This document shows positions 8,922-11,333 of a DNA stretch of 11,333 bases, one piece after another. A program made the position numbers and the translations under genes. Source of the stretch: Coprinopsis marcescibilis (lineage: Eukaryota > Basidiomycota > Agaricomycetes > Agaricales > Psathyrellaceae); NCBI GenBank assembly GCA_004369085.1, contig ML210617.1, positions 1-11,333 on the forward strand. The letters run 5' to 3'. The stretch's first letter is position 1, and the number at the start of each line of letters is the position of its first letter. Under the pieces are notes generated by a model. The model did no database searches. It saw nothing but the letters and a program-made list of their open reading frames with translations, and was not told where the DNA came from.

Positions 8922-9358
8922 ATTGATTTTCTGCGAGATGAAGTCAGGCATAGGAGGGAACATTTTTCCAGAGTTAGATTGGGTTTTGGACGAAGGCGAG
9001 AACACTATCATGTTCTGCAAGACAATATTGCTATCATATTGCGTTGCTACCTACCTGTGGAACCCAGGCATTTCCCAACACCTTCCCAACCTATCCAAGC
9101 GACTACGCCTCTATAATGCAGCAAACTGGTCATCGTACAACAAGGAGACCCTCAGATTTCTTAACAAAAACCCCAAAGCAACCATCACCATTGCCATGGA
9201 CATTCTCAGTGTAGGCTGGGACAGTCATTCACATGGGATGCTATCATTTATGGAGAGCCACCTAACATTGACAAGTTCTTACAAAAGATAGGCCAGGTCA
9301 GATGCAACAGAGACAATGTCAAACACCCATGCACATTTCTGTACTTCACCAAGATTGC
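8922..9358 (+). pseudogene. RecQ-like DNA helicase, C-terminal helicase lobe, truncated
   Basis: Continuation of the helicase begun at 3424. The frame at 8923 reads LIFCEMKSGIGG, FPELDWVLDEGENT, then IMFCKT (motif IV) and ITIAMDILSVGWD (motif V). One base appears lost between about 9225 and 9243: the next segment, IIYGEPPNIDKFLQKIG, is in another frame and leads to motif VI, which is degraded (IGQV where the family has IGRV). Similarity ends at ..LYFTK just before TGTTAC at 9359, where the gypsy-like element begins. Any zinc-binding or C-terminal part would lie beyond the window. It is in phase with the N-terminal part if the transposon and one TA are removed. With two frameshifts, a junction stop and two insertions the gene is dead. 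Confidence 0.78.
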
Positions 9359-9475
9359 TGTTACAAACATATATGCTTACTACCATATCTTACTCATCTT
9401 TACTGCACATGACTTCATAGTTGGTAAGACTCATTAAAACCACACCTAAACCTCACCTAAACCTACATACATACA

Positions 9476-9491
9476 TGAGGCTTACGCCTCA
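9476..9491. repeat. short hairpin in the LTR (TGAGGC-TTAC-GCCTCA)
   Basis: Six-base perfect arms and a four-base loop about 20 bp upstream of the TATA box. The position suggests a U3 regulatory or structural element; its role is unknown. Confidence 0.55.
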
Positions 9492-9512
9492 CCATAACCA
9501 CCTGTCTTTTAG

Positions 9513-9520
9513 TATATAAA
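9513..9520 (+). promoter_or_regulatory. TATA box of the LTR promoter
   Basis: TATATAAA, about 285 bp upstream of the gag ATG and inside the putative LTR, where U3 of an LTR element carries its RNA polymerase II promoter. Transcription would start near 9540-9550 (inference). Confidence 0.6.
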
Positions 9521-9799
9521 CCTATGTAGTTTAGTCAATAGTTCTTTACTTCATTCTTAATTGTTATAAATCCTACATACAACCAATCCAATACTCTTCT
9601 AGTGCAAACCAAATCCAATTGTCTATTCAATAACCTCTAGTATTAGTTCATACTCAAGAGTAGAACTTCATCGTAGTCATGAATAAGACCATCAACCATA
9701 AAAGTTGCTGGACTAGTATTGAAGAATGACACAATGCATAAATTCTGTTTTAGTTCTTAACAGAAGAATGAAGTCTCAAACAAACAAGCCCTTGCTGTA

Positions 9800-10969
9800 A
9801 TGGCCAGCATAATGGCAACTACTGCAGACCAAAACATGAACCAAAGAATGGAAAACTTCCTCACTGAAGTGCTCCAATATGGAGTCCAGAATGGAGCAGC
9901 ATTAGCAAATTGGGCTTCCTCAAAATTACTAGAGGCAACCCTAAGAGCAGTAGCAATCATGATAGCAGCTATACTGGCACATGCTCTTGCACCAACCATG
10001 GAACAACTCACAAAAATAAATGAAAACATAAGCAGAATACATGATGCTTCTGAAGAACATATTAATATGCAAAAAGAAAAAAAGACAAGGGAAGACACAA
10101 AACTCAGAGTAGAAGTGGACAAACCAGAAAAATATGATGGACAACCAAAGGATGCCATTCCCTTTTTAACTGCATATCGAACATACTGCTATTATAAAAG
10201 GGAACATGAATGGACAAATCAAGTCATGTTCACTCTCTCAGTGGTAGGAACCAAAGATGAAAAAGGAAGAGAACTACCAGGAAAAAATTGGGTCAACTCC
10301 AAATATCGAGAACTTTTCAATGTCTCAACAATCAAAGCAAATTGGGAAAAAGCCAATCCCAAAACATGAGGTCCTGAACCCACAAAAGGAGTTTTCGATA
10401 GTTGGGAAGACTTTGAAAAGCAATTCCTTGATCACTTCAGTCTCTATGACCAAAAAGAGATAGCTCAAGATGGCATCCACAAATTTCAAATGGGAAATGA
10501 CACGTGTGAAGAATATACAACAAAGTTCAAAGAATTCGCTGTATTAAGCGGATTTGACAAAGAAATCCTCTTCTACAAATACAAAGAAGGAATGAACTTG
10601 CTTTTGTGTACCAAAGTCAAAAACACATGGCCAAGACCTGCAAATGAAAAAGAGTTTGAAGAACAAGCTCTAGCTATTGATTGGGAATACCGGAAAGATC
10701 AAGGAAAGAAAACCCAATACAATGCCTTTGCCTCATCATCCACACCCCAGCAACAATCCTTTGCACCAAAACAAAAAACTCGACACCCAAATGCCATGAA
10801 AATCAATGTAATTCAAACGCAAACCCCTTCAAATCAAGCTAATGCAACATGCAAAGTTTGTTCGAAAAAGGGACACACTGTGACCTACTGTCCCAAAGCA
10901 GTCTGTGGCATCTGCTGTAAAAAGGGACATGTCAGGTGGAACTGTCCAAACAAGGATAAGAGTGTATGA
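9800..10969 (+). pseudogene. gag: retrotransposon gag (capsid and zinc-knuckle protein) with one nonsense codon
   Basis: Structural protein that assembles the virus-like particle and binds element RNA. The ATG at 9800 is the first in the frame after a TAA at 9758. Downstream come a charged helix region and the capsid start (..VDKPEKYDGQPKDAIPFLTAY..). A TGA at 10367-10369 breaks the frame after residue 189. The same frame stays open past it (..DSWEDFEKQFLDHF.., ..EYTTKFKEFAVLSGF..), ending in a basic linker and two CCHC knuckles, CKVC-x4-H-x4-C and CGIC-x4-H-x4-C. The full span is 390 codons including both stops. The final TGA at 10967-10969 overlaps the ATG of the next frame (ATGA). A single change accounts for the break, so decay is recent or light compared with the transposase at 5159. 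Confidence 0.85.
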
Positions 10970-11172
10970 GTTGCAGATACAGGAAGTCAAAACATGTATT
11001 TTTCATAGGGGACGTCTCAAGGTTGATGGAGATCATCCCTGAACTGTTATTGGAAACAGCGATGATCAAATCCACTCATAACTGATCGATCATACTCCCA
11101 ATACAGATTCCTGAAAGAAACATCAACACAAAAACACTTATCAACTCTGGGGCAGATGATCTATTTGCAGAC
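10966..11172 (+). pseudogene. pol: start of retrotransposon pol (retropepsin-like region), broken and truncated
   Basis: In the -1 frame relative to gag, an ATG at 10966 overlaps the gag stop and opens 39 codons to a TGA at 11083-11085. The same frame stays open beyond it and reaches TLINSGADDLFAD. This is the position and context of a retropepsin active site (usually D-S/T-G-A), but Asn (AAC, 11143-11145) stands where the catalytic Asp should be. Sequence is cut at 11172 by the LTR at 11173. Short length and missing catalytic residue limit confidence; motif and order after two CCHC knuckles support protease. Confidence 0.65.
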
Positions 11173-11333
11173 TGTTACGACGCAGGACAAATGGTACATC
11201 CTAGTTGTTCGTTGATAGTTCACAATAAGGTTGAGAGGAGCAAGTTTGTTTGAGTGAAGTCAAGACGAGCTAATGTCCAGACATTTGAGTTTTCGAAGTG
11301 TTCGAGTAAGACAATCCATTGACGAGAAGACTA
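11173..11333. mobile_element. left end of a second LTR element, runs off the window
   Basis: Starts TGTTAC and aligns from its first base with the solo LTR at 7801, with 41 of the first 49 bases identical. Seven of the eight differences are transitions. It interrupts the protease region of the gypsy-like element. Whether it is a solo LTR or a full element cannot be seen. The expected target duplication is CAGAC (11168-11172). Confidence 0.85.

Larger units (their letters stand above)
9359..9762 (+). repeat. putative 5' LTR of the gypsy-like element
   Basis: Begins TGTTACAAAC. It holds a hairpin (9476-9491), a TATA box (9513-9520) and AT-rich sequence. A possible right end is TTAACA at 9757-9762, giving about 404 bp and leaving 37 nt before gag. 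That end is uncertain because the 3' LTR is not in the window and no clear primer-binding site (TGG...) follows it; TGGACTAGT near 9714 is an alternative. A direct repeat of about 11 bp (ACCTAAACCTC/ACCTAAACCTA) lies at 9444-9465. Confidence 0.5.
9359..11172 (+). mobile_element. Ty3/Gypsy-like LTR retrotransposon, left part, defective
   Basis: The order is putative LTR, gag with two CCHC zinc knuckles, then a pol frame starting with a retropepsin-like motif. The left end is placed at TGTTAC, where helicase similarity ends. The element is cut at 11173 by another LTR, so reverse transcriptase, RNase H, integrase and the 3' LTR would lie beyond the window. Gag has an in-frame stop, pol has one in its first 40 codons, and the protease active Asp is lost. 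Gypsy rather than Copia is inferred from the separate gag with two knuckles followed by protease; without reverse transcriptase and integrase order it is not proved. Confidence 0.75.

Noticed and set aside
9800..10969. Domesticated gag-like host gene
   Set aside because: The frame contains a nonsense codon, lies directly after an LTR-like promoter and is followed by pol remnants, so it is an ordinary defective retrotransposon.
10970..11008. Read-through of the gag stop giving an ADTGS string that resembles a protease motif
   Set aside because: It is followed by a stop within a dozen codons and is out of frame with the more typical LINSGADDLF motif 150 bp downstream.

Overview
The window looks like a piece of a filamentous basidiomycete (probably Agaricomycete) nuclear genome. 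The basis is: very short spliceosomal introns (44-63 nt, GT...AG), a tyrosine-kinase-like (TKL) kinase with an H-G-D-L-K-x-x-N catalytic loop of the kind expanded in mushrooms, a RecQ-like helicase of a family that is common and repeated in those genomes, and pogo-type and Ty3/Gypsy-type transposons. No taxon can be fixed from sequence alone.

Layout. (1) 1-223, minus strand: the spliced 5' end of an unidentified gene leaving the left edge. (2) 224-1372: intergenic, no supported gene. (3) 1373-2943, plus: an apparently intact six-exon TKL protein kinase of 428 residues, the only complete gene here. (4) 2944-3423: no supported gene. (5) 3424-9358: a broken RecQ-like helicase gene, split by a 4.7-kb DNA transposon at 4213-8919. 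(6) Inside that transposon, a decayed pogo/DDE transposase (5159-8566), itself interrupted by a 516-bp solo LTR (7801-8316). (7) 9359-11172: the left part of a Ty3/Gypsy-like retrotransposon (putative LTR, gag, start of pol) that truncates the helicase. (8) 11173-11333: the start of a second LTR element, of the same family as the solo LTR, inserted in the first element's protease region and running off the right edge.

The right two thirds is therefore a nested set of insertions. Helicase sequence is interrupted by a pogo-like element with a TA target duplication and degenerate CAGT-starting inverted ends. That element is interrupted by a solo LTR with a perfect 5-bp target duplication. Downstream, the helicase is cut by a gypsy element that is itself cut by another LTR. 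Reading frames resume in phase across both resolved insertions, so the boundaries are well supported. Every mobile gene carries stops or frameshifts and several catalytic residues are lost (transposase first Asp to Tyr, protease Asp to Asn), so the elements look non-autonomous and old. I found no CRISPR array, rRNA or tRNA, and no evidence for a new multigene system. The value of the window is in its insertion history, in two host genes at the left, and in some unusual element architecture.
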